Source: Paraburkholderia gardini (lineage in GTDB: Bacteria > Pseudomonadota > Gammaproteobacteria > Burkholderiales > Burkholderiaceae). From it: 64,000 bases of DNA. Location: positions 124,001 through 188,000 of the forward strand of contig NZ_CAJQYY010000001.1 of NCBI RefSeq assembly GCF_907164575.1, given 5' to 3'. The notes under the pieces are model-generated. The model saw nothing but the letters and a program-made list of their open reading frames with translations. It was not told the DNA's origin and did not search any database. The position numbers and the translations under genes were made by a program. Every line of letters starts with the position of its first letter. Position 1 is the stretch's first letter. Shown here piece after piece: positions 45,732 through 54,750 of the stretch.

Positions 45732-46783
45732 CTTCATCCACGCCCGCGCTCCCCGTTGTCGAACCGCTCGAACAGACGTTGCGCGCCGAACTGCAGCGCA
45801 TCATCGATACGAAGACGAAGCCGCCCGGCAGCCTCGGCCGCCTCGAAGGCCTCGCGCGTCAGATGGGCATGATCCAGCGTACGACGCGCCCTTCAATCGA
45901 ACGTCCGGCGATGATCGTCTTCGCGGGCGATCACGGTATCGCGCACGAAGGCGTAAGCCCGTATCCGCAGGCGGTGACGGCGCAAATGGTGGCGAATTTC
46001 CTCGCGGGTGGCGCGGCGATCAATGCGTTGAGCCGCGTCGCGGGTCTCACGCTCGAGATCGTCAACGCGGGTGTGGCGACGCCGTTGCCGCCGTCCGGCC
46101 TGCTCATCGACATTCCGGTTGCACGCGGTACGCGCAACTTCGCACATGAACCCGCGATGACCCATGACGAAGCGTTCGCCGCGCTGCACGCGGGCGCCGG
46201 ACGCGTGCGCGCGCATGCGGCGCTCGGCACCAACGTGATCGGCTTCGGCGAGATGGGGATCGCGAATACGTCTGCCGCGGCGTGCATCATGAGCCGCCTG
46301 AGCGGTGTGCCGGTCGCGGATTGCGTCGGGCGCGGCACGGGGCTCGACGACGCCGGCCTCGCGAAAAAGCGCCACATCCTCGCGGCCGCGCTCGCGGCGC
46401 ATCCGGAGACCGAAACCGCGATCGATGTGCTGGCAACCTTCGGCGGTTTCGAAATCGCGATGATGGCCGGTGCGTTCATGGCGGCGGCGCAGGCACGCAT
46501 GACGATCCTCGTCGACGGTTTCATCGCGACGTCGGCGCTGCTGGTGGCGCGGGCGCTGGCGCCGGCTGTCGTCGATTACTGCGTGTTCGCGCATGCGTCG
46601 AACGAAGCCGGCCATCGGCGCATGCTCGACCAGTTCGATGCGCAGCCGCTACTCGCGCTCGATCTGCGACTCGGCGAAGGCACGGGTGCCGCACTTGCGT
46701 TGCCGCTGTTGCGTGCCGCGGTGGCGTTCGTCAACGAGATGGCGAGTTTCGAATCGGCAGGCGTCGCGAACCGCGACGCCTGA
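45728..46783 (+). CDS. cobT: Nicotinate-nucleotide-dimethylbenzimidazole phosphoribosyltransferase
   Basis: A 351-residue enzyme that activates dimethylbenzimidazole to alpha-ribazole phosphate. Blocks: TKPPGSLGRLEGLARQMGMI near residue 25, IVFAGDHGIAHEGVSPYPQA, TNVIGFGEMGIANTSAAACI near residue 165, CVGRGTGLDD, and DLRLGEGTGAALALPLLRAA near residue 315, where the catalytic base Glu lies. It is the fourth gene from btuB in one overlapping run. Homologues called CobU in aerobic-pathway naming are the same enzyme. Confidence 0.95.
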   Translation: MTSSTPALPVVEPLEQTLRAELQRIIDTKTKPPGSLGRLEGLARQMGMIQRTTRPSIERPAMIVFAGDHGIAHEGVSPYPQAVTAQMVANFLAGGAAINALSRVAGLTLEIVNAGVATPLPPSGLLIDIPVARGTRNFAHEPAMTHDEAFAALHAGAGRVRAHAALGTNVIGFGEMGIANTSAAACIMSRLSGVPVADCVGRGTGLDDAGLAKKRHILAAALAAHPETETAIDVLATFGGFEIAMMAGAFMAAAQARMTILVDGFIATSALLVARALAPAVVDYCVFAHASNEAGHRRMLDQFDAQPLLALDLRLGEGTGAALALPLLRAAVAFVNEMASFESAGVANRDA

Positions 46784-46808
46784 ACCCGACGCACTGAGCC
46801 ACGCCAAC

Positions 46809-47567
46809 ATGAATCCGCTTGCTGAACTGCGTTACTTTTTCACCGCGCTCGGCTATTTCACGCGCGTGCCGGTGCCGCGCTGGGTCGGCTACGAACCGCA
46901 CTATCTGAACGCGGCGGCCCGCTATTTTCCGCTGGTGGGTGCGCTGGTCGGCGCGCTCGGCGCGGTGGTGTATCTGGCGGCGCTGCGTGTGTTTCCGGTG
47001 AGCGTGGCCGTGCTGCTTTCGATGGCAGCGACGCTCTTCGTCACCGGCGCGTTCCATGAAGACGGGCTGGCGGATTGCGTTGATGCGTTCGGCGGCGGCT
47101 ATACGCGCGACGACGTGCTTCGCATCATGCACGACTCGCGCATCGGCGCGTTCGGCGCGATTGCGCTGGTAGTCGCGCTCGCGCTCAAATGGCAGACGCT
47201 CGCCGCGTTGCCGCCGCTTCGCGCTGCGTGGCTGATGATCGCGGCGCACGCGGCAAGCCGCACGTGCGCGATCAGCTATCTCGCGACGCTCGACTACGTG
47301 CGCGCCGAAGGCAAGGCGAAGCCGGTCGCGCAGCGCATGAGCGCGTTCGCGCTGATGCTGGCGAGCATATTTGGCGTGCCGTGGCTCTTCTGGCCGGACT
47401 GGCGCGCCGGATGTGCCGCGGCGGTCGTGCTGCTCGTGCTGCGCTTCGCGCTCGGCCGTTACTTCGTGCGACGCATCGGTGGATACACCGGCGATTGCCT
47501 CGGGTTCGCGCAGCAGATCTTCGAAATCGCGATCTATCTGACGGGGCTTGCATGGATCTCATTCTGA
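46809..47567 (+). CDS. cobS: Adenosylcobinamide-GDP ribazoletransferase (cobalamin synthase)
   Basis: A 252-residue inner-membrane enzyme that joins AdoCbi-GDP to alpha-ribazole(-5'-phosphate), the last assembly step. It has the family start ELRYFFTALGYFTRVPVP, the metal-binding HEDGLADCVDAFGGGYTRDD near residue 82, the HDSRIGAFGAIALV motif after it, and several hydrophobic segments. The ATG at 46809 follows cobT after 25 bp. Its last 16 bases overlap cobC. Confidence 0.95.
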   Translation: MNPLAELRYFFTALGYFTRVPVPRWVGYEPHYLNAAARYFPLVGALVGALGAVVYLAALRVFPVSVAVLLSMAATLFVTGAFHEDGLADCVDAFGGGYTRDDVLRIMHDSRIGAFGAIALVVALALKWQTLAALPPLRAAWLMIAAHAASRTCAISYLATLDYVRAEGKAKPVAQRMSAFALMLASIFGVPWLFWPDWRAGCAAAVVLLVLRFALGRYFVRRIGGYTGDCLGFAQQIFEIAIYLTGLAWISF

Positions 47568-48136
47568 TCCGTCACCCGGCGGTCGCGATCGATGCGGGCG
47601 TCTGTTATGGGCGCAGCGATGTGGCGCTCGCCGACGCGCCCCCTGCGAGCGTGGCCGCGCTTGAAGCGAGGCGGCTCGAACTGCCCGCGCCGGATAGCGT
47701 GTGGTCGAGCCCGCTGACGCGATGTCACTCGATCGCTGCGCCGTGGGCCGCGCGATGGGCCCGTGAAGTTTCCGTCGATCCCCGCTTGCAGGAGATGGAC
47801 TTCGGCACGTGGGAGCAGCGGCGTTGGGACGACATCGATCGGGCGTTGCTCGACGACTGGGCCGCCGATCTGCATCACGCGCGCGCGCACGGCGGCGAGA
47901 GTGTCGCGCAGTTCAGCGCACGTGTGGAGACATGGTTCGATGAGCGGCAAACCGAAGCTGGCGATGCATGCGTGCACGTCGTTACCCATGCGGGCGTGAT
48001 ACGTGTGCTGACATCGCTCGCGCTTCGCGTATCGCTTGAACAGACGCTTTCGTGGTCGATCGATTTTGCCGGCGTGGTGTGGCTGCGGCGACGCGAACCG
48101 GGCGCCGCGTGGACGCTCGTGCGCTGGAACGTCTGA
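47552..48136 (+). CDS. cobC: Histidine phosphatase, alpha-ribazole phosphatase CobC-like
   Basis: A 194-residue phosphoglycerate-mutase-like phosphatase. The catalytic histidine is in LILIRHPAVAID (residues 3-14); RHP replaces the usual RHG. The partner Arg is in SSPLTRCHSIA, the acid in LQEMDFGTWEQRRWDDI, and the second His in VTHAGVIRVL near residue 147. It removes the 5' phosphate of alpha-ribazole phosphate (or adenosylcobalamin 5'-phosphate). It is the last gene of the btuB run, overlapping cobS by 16 bp. Confidence 0.88.
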   Translation: MDLILIRHPAVAIDAGVCYGRSDVALADAPPASVAALEARRLELPAPDSVWSSPLTRCHSIAAPWAARWAREVSVDPRLQEMDFGTWEQRRWDDIDRALLDDWAADLHHARAHGGESVAQFSARVETWFDERQTEAGDACVHVVTHAGVIRVLTSLALRVSLEQTLSWSIDFAGVVWLRRREPGAAWTLVRWNV

Positions 48137-48167
48137 GCGCATCCACGCCGCTGGCAAAAGGCGCGCG

Positions 48168-49085
48168 CTAGCGCTGCGGTTTGCCCGTTCGATGCGAGCG
48201 CGCCGTCTCCAGATCCTGGCAGAGTAGCGCCGCGCCTTGCGCGATGCGCGGCGCGGGACGGTTGATCAGATCGCCGTCGATGGCAAAGAGGTTGTCGTGC
48301 GCGACGGCATCGAGCGCCGGCCACGCGCGCCATGTGTCGAGTTGCGGCAACGGCCGGTCGGGTGTCGTCGCGCCGGGCGATGCGGTCACGATCGCTTCCG
48401 GATTGGCGGCGAGCACGGCTTCGGTCGAAACGGTCGGCACAAGCGGTTCGAGTTTCGCGAACACATTGCGCCCGCCGCACAGCGCAATCATTTCACTGAT
48501 CAGATGCGTGCCGTTGAGTGTCATCAACGGCTGATCCCAGACCTGATAGAACACGCTCACAGTGGGCCTCGACGCGTAACGCGCGCGCAGTTGCGCGATG
48601 CTGTTGCGATACGCGCTCGCGGCGGCGTCCGCGACCGGCGATGTACCGAGCAGCGCGCCGAGCTTCGTTAACGTGACGGCGATGTCGTCGAGATGATGCG
48701 GTTCGCTGAAATAGAGCGGAATGTGCAGGTCGCGCAGACGGTCGAGCTGACGCTGCGCATTGCCATGACGCCACACGACGATCAGATCCGGCTTCAGCGC
48801 GACGATACGTTCGAGATCGAGCGCCTTGTTGTCGCCGACGCGTGGCAACTGTTTCGCTGCGGGCGGATAGTCGCTGTACGTCACCGCGCCGACGATTTTC
48901 GCACCGCCGCCCGCCGCATACAGCAACTCGGTGACATGAGGCGCAAGGCTGATCACGCGTTGCGCGGGGGCGGCGAGGGTAACGGCGGCACCGGAATCGT
49001 CGGTGACGGTGGTCGCGAACGCGCTTGCTGAAAACGCGCAGGCAGCGAGAGCGGAAAGGACAACAGAAGCGAGGCGTTGCGTCAT
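48168..49085 (-). CDS. btuF: Periplasmic cobalamin-binding protein BtuF
   Basis: A 305-residue cluster-A-III binding protein. Signal peptide residues 1-23 (MTQRLASVVLSALAACAFSA, ending SAFA-TTV). The fold shows RVISLAPHVTELLYAAGGGA, KIVGAVTYSDYPPAAKQLPR, VGDNKALDLERIVALKPDLI and a long central helix. The ATG at 49085 overlaps the cobD stop by 4 bp; much longer in-frame starts lie within cobD and are not signal-like. It delivers B12 to BtuCD encoded on the other strand. It ends 31 bp from the convergent cobC. Confidence 0.9.
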   Translation of the reverse strand: MTQRLASVVLSALAACAFSASAFATTVTDDSGAAVTLAAPAQRVISLAPHVTELLYAAGGGAKIVGAVTYSDYPPAAKQLPRVGDNKALDLERIVALKPDLIVVWRHGNAQRQLDRLRDLHIPLYFSEPHHLDDIAVTLTKLGALLGTSPVADAAASAYRNSIAQLRARYASRPTVSVFYQVWDQPLMTLNGTHLISEMIALCGGRNVFAKLEPLVPTVSTEAVLAANPEAIVTASPGATTPDRPLPQLDTWRAWPALDAVAHDNLFAIDGDLINRPAPRIAQGAALLCQDLETARSHRTGKPQR

Positions 49086-50116
49086 CGATCGTCGAAGGAG
49101 GAGAGGGGCGCGGTCCCGATCGCGTGCATGCTGTCCTTCAAGCCCTGTTCGAGACGCGACCATTGCGCGTCCGTTGCGGGCAGACCGAAGCGCACGCTCG
49201 CCGGTGCCGGAAAAAAGCGCGTCCAGATTCCGCGTTGCGCGAGCGCGTGGTGCAGCGCGGCGGCACGCGTGTCCGGTGTCCACGCGAAGAGCGGCGTGCG
49301 ACTGAGCGGCAGCCGGTGCGCGTCGAGGAGCGCGGCGAGACGCGCGCTGTCGTCATCGAGTTGCGCGCGCATCGTGCGTTGCCATCCGGCATCGTTGAAC
49401 GCTGCCGTGACGGCGTGGCGCGCGGGGCCGCTCACGGTCCACGCGCCAAGCGTTTCGCGCAACGACGCGAGCAGCGCGGGCACGCCCAGCACGAAGCCCG
49501 CGCGCACGCCGGCAAGTCCGAAGAATTTGCCTGGCGAGCGGAACACGACCAGTCCCGCACGATTCGTCGACCCCGCAAGCGAGCCGGACGGCATCGTGTC
49601 GGCAAACGCCTCGTCGACGATCAATGTGCCGCCGCGCGCCGACAACTGCGCATGCCATCGATGCAGCGTCGCGGCGCTCACGTGTTGCGCAGTCGGATTG
49701 TTCGGATTGACGACTACGGCATGTGTCATCGCATCGGGCAGTGTTGCGCCGGTCACGTCGAGCGGCATCACGCGATGACCGGCGCGTTCGAACGCCGGCG
49801 CGTATTCGCCATACGTCAGCGGCGCGATGCCGACTGTGCCTTGGGGCAACAGCGCGGGCAGCGCGCGGATCGCGGCCTGGCTGCCCGCGACCGGCAGCAC
49901 GTGCGCGGCATCCGGCGCGCCGTAGTAGCGCGCGGCGCACGCGGCGTAGCCGTCGCCTTCGTCGGGCAGACGCCGCCATGCATCGGCGGGCACCGGTGGC
50001 ACCGGATAACCGTGCGGATTGATGCCGGTCGACAGATCGAGCCAGTCTTCGTACGGGATGCCATGGCGGCGCGCCGCTTCGTGCAGGTTGCCGCCGTGAA
50101 CGATGGCGTCAGACAT
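49082..50116 (-). CDS. cobD: Threonine-phosphate decarboxylase (PLP, aminotransferase fold)
   Basis: A 344-residue PLP enzyme that makes (R)-1-aminopropan-2-ol O-phosphate, the arm linking corrin to the lower ligand. Residues near the start HGGNLHEAARRHGIPYEDWL then LDLSTGINPHGYPVPPVPAD are typical of the CobC/CobD branch. The PLP lysine is in VVFRSPGKFFGLAGVRAGFV near residue 200, with NPNNPTAQ near residue 138 and VDEAFADTMP. It overlaps cbiB by 8 bp and btuF by 4 bp. The gene is called cobC in aerobic-pathway naming. Confidence 0.92.
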   Translation of the reverse strand: MSDAIVHGGNLHEAARRHGIPYEDWLDLSTGINPHGYPVPPVPADAWRRLPDEGDGYAACAARYYGAPDAAHVLPVAGSQAAIRALPALLPQGTVGIAPLTYGEYAPAFERAGHRVMPLDVTGATLPDAMTHAVVVNPNNPTAQHVSAATLHRWHAQLSARGGTLIVDEAFADTMPSGSLAGSTNRAGLVVFRSPGKFFGLAGVRAGFVLGVPALLASLRETLGAWTVSGPARHAVTAAFNDAGWQRTMRAQLDDDSARLAALLDAHRLPLSRTPLFAWTPDTRAAALHHALAQRGIWTRFFPAPASVRFGLPATDAQWSRLEQGLKDSMHAIGTAPLSSFDDR

Positions 50117-51047
50117 TGAATGGCACGCTTAGGAGCGCCAGTACGATCAGTACGGCGAGCCACAGGAACACGCTGCGCTCGACGAGCGTCAGCGCCGCCA
50201 TCACATGCTGCGCGGTCGCGGTGCGGCCCATGCCGAGCATCGGACGTTGCTCGATCGCGCCGTGATACACCGCCGGTCCGCCGAGTTGCACGTTCAGGCT
50301 GCCGGCCCCCGATGCCATGACTGGCCCGGCGTTCGGACTGTCCCAGCGCGGCGCCTGTTCGCGCCAGCAGCGCAGTGCGTTGCGCGTATCGCCGAGCAGC
50401 GCGTAACTCGCGGCGGTGAGACGCGCGGGAATCCAGTTGAGCACATCGTCGAAGCGCGCGGCGGCCCAGCCGAAACGCAGATAACGCGGCGTGCGGTAAC
50501 CCCACATCGCGTCGAGCGTGTTGGCGAGACGAAACGCCAGCGCGCCCGGTCCGCCGAGCAGCGCGAACCAGAAGAGCGCGCCGAAGATCGCGTCGTTGCC
50601 GTTCTCGAGCGCTGATTCGACGGCGGCCCGGGAAAGCGCGGCTTCATCGGCGTGGGCCGTCTCGCGCGACACGATGCGCGAGGTCAGCATGCGCGCCTGT
50701 GCCAGATCGCGCCTGACGAGCGCGCGCGCGATCGGTGCGATGTGATCGTGCAGGCTGCGCGCGCCGAGCGCGAACCACAACAGCGCGACGTGCAGCGCGC
50801 ACGCATACAGGAACGGCAGCACGGCGACGAGCCACGCGGCAATCGCAACCGGCGGCGCGACCGCGAGGAGCCACGCGACGATGCCCATCAGCCGCGCGCG
50901 CACGCCCGTGTTCAGGCGCGTCTCGATCGCGGCGGCGAGCTTGCCGAACGCGACGAGCGGATGCGCGGTACGCGGCTCGCCAGTCCAGCGGTCGACGATC
51001 ACCGAGGCCGTCGCGAGCGTGGCGATGAGCGGCATCGTGAGGATCAT
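50109..51047 (-). CDS. cbiB: Adenosylcobinamide-phosphate synthase
   Basis: A 312-residue inner-membrane enzyme that joins the aminopropanol phosphate to adenosylcobyrate. Blocks: VIVDRWTGEPRTAHPLVAFG near residue 17, SRETAHADEAALSRAAVESA then LENGNDAIFGALFWFALLGG (the active-site loop, near residue 128), and DAMWGYRTPRYLRFGWAAAR then FDDVLNWIPARLTA. Four or five hydrophobic segments. Overlaps cobU by 4 bp. Called CobD in Pseudomonas naming. Confidence 0.94.
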   Translation of the reverse strand: MILTMPLIATLATASVIVDRWTGEPRTAHPLVAFGKLAAAIETRLNTGVRARLMGIVAWLLAVAPPVAIAAWLVAVLPFLYACALHVALLWFALGARSLHDHIAPIARALVRRDLAQARMLTSRIVSRETAHADEAALSRAAVESALENGNDAIFGALFWFALLGGPGALAFRLANTLDAMWGYRTPRYLRFGWAAARFDDVLNWIPARLTAASYALLGDTRNALRCWREQAPRWDSPNAGPVMASGAGSLNVQLGGPAVYHGAIEQRPMLGMGRTATAQHVMAALTLVERSVFLWLAVLIVLALLSVPFNV

Positions 51048-51592
51048 GCGGCGGCCGGTGTCTTGAGCGCGAGCGGCAGGCCCGCGACCATCATCGTGAC
51101 CTGCGTGCTCAACGCGGCGATGCGCTGGTTCAGGCGGCCGAGTTCGTCGACGTAAAGACGCGTCGCCGCGCCCAGCGGCACGACGCCCAGCCCGATTTCA
51201 TTGCTGACGACGATGATCTTGCCGCGCGCCGAAACCAGCGCCGCTTCGAACGCGGACAGCAGCGTTTGAGGTTCACCGGCCGGCGGCGCGTCGCCGGGCG
51301 GGCAGAGGAGATTGGCGAGCCACAGCGTCAGGCAGTCGATCAGGATGCAATGGCCGGGCGCGTCGATTGCGGCGACCGCACCCGCGAGATCGAGCGGCGC
51401 CTCGTGCAACTTCCAGTGCGACGGACGCCGTTCGCGATGATGCGCGACACGTTCGGCGAATTCGTCGTCCGCGACGCGCGCGGTGGCGATATAGGTGACC
51501 GGCAAGCCGCTTTCGCTGGCGAGCCGTTCGGCATGCAGGCTCTTGCCCGAGCGGGCGCCGCCGAGAACGAAGGTGAGGTCGCGGGGAATCAT
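51044..51592 (-). CDS. cobU: Bifunctional adenosylcobinamide kinase / guanylyltransferase
   Basis: A 182-residue nucleotide-binding enzyme that phosphorylates AdoCbi and then adds GMP. The P-loop is FVLGGARSGKSLHAERLASE near residue 9; the histidine that carries GMP is likely within DEFAERVAHHRERRPSHWKL near residue 50. Then IDCLTLWLANLL and IIVVSNEIGLGVVPLGAATR close the site. It heads the minus-strand run cobU-cbiB-cobD-btuF and diverges from cobQ across 81 bp. Confidence 0.93.
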   Translation of the reverse strand: MIPRDLTFVLGGARSGKSLHAERLASESGLPVTYIATARVADDEFAERVAHHRERRPSHWKLHEAPLDLAGAVAAIDAPGHCILIDCLTLWLANLLCPPGDAPPAGEPQTLLSAFEAALVSARGKIIVVSNEIGLGVVPLGAATRLYVDELGRLNQRIAALSTQVTMMVAGLPLALKTPAAA

Positions 51593-51673
51593 CGCGTGAT
51601 TGTACCGGCTACCGGCGTGTTCCCTCGCGGGCGATAATGCGGGCTCCTCTTGCCGCCGCCCTGCGATTCTTTC

Positions 51674-53260
51674 GTGACGACCTCTTCATTACCCGAGCTT
51701 TCTTCGACCCCTTCGGCCGCTTCGCCCGATCAGCACGCGCATGAAAACGTCCACGTGCCGCGTGGCACGCTGATGATCCAGGGTACGACATCCGATGCGG
51801 GCAAAAGCACGCTCGTCGCGGGGTTGTGCCGGCTTGCGCGTCGCGCGGGCGTGCGGGTCGCGCCGTTCAAGCCGCAGAACATGGCGCTCAACAGCGCCGT
51901 GACGGTCGATGGCGGCGAGATCGGGCGCGCGCAGGCGTTGCAGGCGCTCGCCGCCGGCATCGATGCGCACACCGACCTGAACCCCGTGCTCCTCAAGCCG
52001 ACGAGCGACCGCGGCGCGCAGGTGATCATCCACGGCAAGGCGCGCATGAATCTCGACGCGCGGGCGTATCACGACTACAAGCCGGTCGCGTTCGAAGCCG
52101 TGCTGGAATCGTATGCGCGCCTGCAGGCGGCGTACGACACGATCTTCGTCGAAGGCGCGGGCAGCCCGGCGGAAGTGAACCTGCGCGATCGCGACATCGC
52201 GAACATGGGTTTCGCCGAGGCGGTGGACTGTCCGGTCGTGCTGGTCGCGGATATCGATCGCGGCGGCGTGTTCGCGCATCTGACGGGCACGCTCGCATGC
52301 CTCTCGCCGGGCGAGCAGGCAAGGGTGCGCGGTTTCATCATCAACCGGTTTCGCGGCGACATCGGACTGCTGAAGCCCGGGCTCGACTGGCTCGAAGCGA
52401 AGACCGGCAAACCGGTGCTCGGCGTCGTGCCGTATCTGCACGGCCTTACGCTCGATGCCGAGGATATGCTGCCGCGCGATCCGCACACCGCCCATGCGGC
52501 CGATGGCGCGCCGGTATTGCGCGTCGTCGTGCCGGCGTTGCCGCATATCAGCAACCACACCGATTTCGACGCGCTGCGCGTCCATCCGCAAGTGGCATTC
52601 AGCTACGTACGGACCGGCACGGCGCCGCCGCCGGCGGACCTCGTGATCCTGCCCGGCTCGAAGAACGTGCAGGCCGATCTCGCGTGGCTGCGCGGCCAGG
52701 GCTGGGAAGAGACGTTGCGTCGCCATCTGCGTTACGGGGGGCGTGTGATCGGCATCTGCGGCGGCATGCAGATGCTGGGGCGCGAAGTGGCGGACCCGCA
52801 TGGCGTCGAAGGCGCGCCGGGGAGCGTCGCCGGGTTCGGCTGGCTTGACTATTCGACGACGCTCACCCAGGCGAAGACGCTGAAGAACGCGACGGGCCGC
52901 CTCGCGCTGGGCGATCCGGCCACGGTGAAGGGCTACGAAATCCACATGGGCGAGACGGAAGGGCCGGCGCTCGCGCGGCCCGCGCTGCTTCTGGCTGGGG
53001 ATGAACCGGCGGCGACGCGCCCCGACGGCGCGATTTCCAGCGATGGACAGATTTTCGCCACCTACCTGCACGGGCTCTTCGATACGCCGCAGGCGTGCCA
53101 CGCGATGCTCGCGTGGGCCGGCCTCGCCGACGCGCGGCATCTGGACTATCCGGCGCTACGCGAGGCGTCGCTCGATCGCCTCGCCGACACCCTGGCGGCA
53201 CACCTCGATCTGCCGAAGCTGTTCGGCGCGCTCAGCTGGCACAGTGGATTAGCGAATTAA
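51674..53260 (+). CDS. cobQ: Cobyric acid synthase
   Basis: A 528-residue glutamine-dependent amidotransferase that amidates four carboxyls of adenosylcobyrinic a,c-diamide. The ATP-binding domain starts [20 protein letters not shown], with [20 protein letters not shown]. The glutaminase domain carries [20 protein letters not shown] with the nucleophilic Cys near residue 360, and the late YLHGLFDTP with the His. The start is taken as GTG at 51674; a TTG at 51650 and an ATG at 51773 (right at the ATP domain) are alternatives, and no strong Shine-Dalgarno decides. Confidence 0.93.
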   Translation: MTTSSLPELSSTPSAASPDQHAHENVHVPRGTLMIQGTTSDAGKSTLVAGLCRLARRAGVRVAPFKPQNMALNSAVTVDGGEIGRAQALQALAAGIDAHTDLNPVLLKPTSDRGAQVIIHGKARMNLDARAYHDYKPVAFEAVLESYARLQAAYDTIFVEGAGSPAEVNLRDRDIANMGFAEAVDCPVVLVADIDRGGVFAHLTGTLACLSPGEQARVRGFIINRFRGDIGLLKPGLDWLEAKTGKPVLGVVPYLHGLTLDAEDMLPRDPHTAHAADGAPVLRVVVPALPHISNHTDFDALRVHPQVAFSYVRTGTAPPPADLVILPGSKNVQADLAWLRGQGWEETLRRHLRYGGRVIGICGGMQMLGREVADPHGVEGAPGSVAGFGWLDYSTTLTQAKTLKNATGRLALGDPATVKGYEIHMGETEGPALARPALLLAGDEPAATRPDGAISSDGQIFATYLHGLFDTPQACHAMLAWAGLADARHLDYPALREASLDRLADTLAAHLDLPKLFGALSWHSGLAN

Positions 53261-53388
53261 CCGATTAACACCTGAAAGGAAATAATCTAAGCCTTTCTGG
53301 CAGTTTTTCATCCTCACGGGTTCGAATACAGTCTGCTCCATCGATGGCGCGCCTCGCGCTGTCAGTTCAACCCTTTGAGGAGCCGGAC

Positions 53389-53808
53389 ATGAATTCGACC
53401 CGTAACGCCGATGCAGCCGCCACGATCCTGCGGCTGACCCTGGGCGTGCTGTATCTCGCCCACAGCCTGCAGAAAATTCTCGTCTTCACGCTGCCTGGCG
53501 CCGCCGCGTTTTTTGTGTCCGTCGGGCTGCCGGGATGGCTCGCGTATGTGACGGCGTTCGTCGAACTCGCTGGCGGTATCGCGCTGCTGCTGGGCTTCCA
53601 GGTGCGCTGGGTCGCGCTTGTACTGCTGCCGTTCATGCTGGGCGCGATGTCGGTTCATCTGCACAACGGATGGAGCTTCACGTCGCCGAGCGGCGGCTGG
53701 GAATACCCGGCGTTCTGGGCGATCGCGCTGGTCGTGCAGGGGTTGCTGGGCGGCGGGCTCTACGCTGTTGGCGCGGCGCGGGCATCGCGGCAGACTGTTG
53801 GCGTTTGA
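53389..53808 (+). CDS. DoxX family inner-membrane protein
   Basis: A 139-residue protein with four hydrophobic segments (ILRLTLGVLYLAHSLQKILV; FVSVGLPGWLAYVTAFVELA; RWVALVLLPFMLGAMSVHLH; FWAIALVVQGLLGGGLYAVG). This matches the DoxX/YphA family of small quinol- or redox-linked membrane proteins. The ATG at 53389 has TTTGAGGAG in front. It lies between cobQ and a convergent ParA gene, followed by a strong terminator. Specific role unknown. Confidence 0.88.
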   Translation: MNSTRNADAAATILRLTLGVLYLAHSLQKILVFTLPGAAAFFVSVGLPGWLAYVTAFVELAGGIALLLGFQVRWVALVLLPFMLGAMSVHLHNGWSFTSPSGGWEYPAFWAIALVVQGLLGGGLYAVGAARASRQTVGV

Positions 53809-53875
53809 TGCTTCTGGCCGTGATGTCCGGTGCGACAGGTTGCTGCCCCTGGCGCGCTGGATGATCGGCCCTATC

Positions 53876-53902
53876 GTGCCGCCCCGTCTCGCGGGGCGGC
53901 AC
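53876..53902. terminator. GC-rich hairpin between doxX-type gene and parA
   Basis: 11-bp perfect stem GTGCCGCCCCG / complement with a 5-nt loop, between two convergent genes. No T-tract, so efficiency is uncertain. Confidence 0.65.
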
Positions 53903-53952
53903 AGGTCGCATGTGCGGTTGTTTCAGGGGTGACGAGCGGCTGAACGTGATGT

Positions 53953-54582
53953 TCAACCCTTGCCGTTGGTCCATTCGATGATGGGTTGCCACTGTTCGAG
54001 GTCTTTCTCGACGCGGCTTTTGGCGACATCCCACAGCGTCAACCCGTGCGCGGCCAGCTGGACGTAGTTCTGCGTATCGCGCAGATAGCCCAGCACCGGC
54101 AGCTTCAGGCCTTCGACGAAACGATGCAGCTGGTCGGCCGAGCGCGTGCGCGCGTCGACCCGCATGCCGACGACGCCGACTTCGATGTTGCCTTTGCGGA
54201 TGGCCTTCTCTTTCGCGAGCCGCTCCAGGAATTCCTGTGTCGCGAGAATATCGAAAATGGATGGCTGGAGCGGCACGATGATCTTGTCCGCCAGTTCCAG
54301 CGCGGCGTTCATGCGATTGCCGTGCAGGCCGGCCGGGGTATCGATGATCGCGTGTTCAAGACCTTTGGGCGGTTTCACCGGGGTGTCGTGATCGATTTCC
54401 CACCGTTCGATGGCGGGCAGCGTGCCGGGCCGCAAGTCGAGCCAGGCGTGCGAGGAATGCTGTTTGTCCAGGTCCGCGAGCGCGACCCACTCGCCGGATG
54501 CCGCAAAAAAACCTGCCAGATTGGTAGAGAGCGTGCTTTTGCCGACGCCGCCCTTCGGATTCGCCACTACGATGACCGTCAT
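53953..54582 (-). CDS. Orphan ParA/MinD-family ATPase
   Basis: A 209-residue deviant-Walker ATPase. Walker A is VVANPKGGVGKSTLSTNLAG (residues 5-24) with the signature lysine in KGGVGKST; Walker A' WVALADLDKQHSSHAWLDLR; and HAIIDTPAGLHGNRMNAALE near residue 95. There is no N-terminal HTH, so it is a small ParA of the Soj/MinD type. No parB or cargo partner is adjacent. GGGAG precedes the start. Possible roles are positioning of a protein cluster or plasmid-derived partition; the sequence does not decide. Confidence 0.9.
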   Translation of the reverse strand: MTVIVVANPKGGVGKSTLSTNLAGFFAASGEWVALADLDKQHSSHAWLDLRPGTLPAIERWEIDHDTPVKPPKGLEHAIIDTPAGLHGNRMNAALELADKIIVPLQPSIFDILATQEFLERLAKEKAIRKGNIEVGVVGMRVDARTRSADQLHRFVEGLKLPVLGYLRDTQNYVQLAAHGLTLWDVAKSRVEKDLEQWQPIIEWTNGKG

Positions 54583-54750
54583 GAATTCTCCCGGGAAGAA
54601 GGCCGGCCGCGCCAGCCGGTTTACCGTGCCTGTCTTTCGCTTTGCAGTCGATTGCGTTCAGGCGTTGATAATATCGGCAAATCCGGTCGCTTCGAAGTCT
54701 TTGTCCAGGCCGTTCCGTCTTTTTACCTTTTCAGTTGAGGTTCGAACCTT

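Noticed and set aside
53261..53388. tRNA-like GGTTCGAAT and a weak hairpin GAAAGG/CCTTTC with a T run after cobQ
   Set aside because: No cloverleaf can be drawn, and the hairpin stem is too short to call a terminator.
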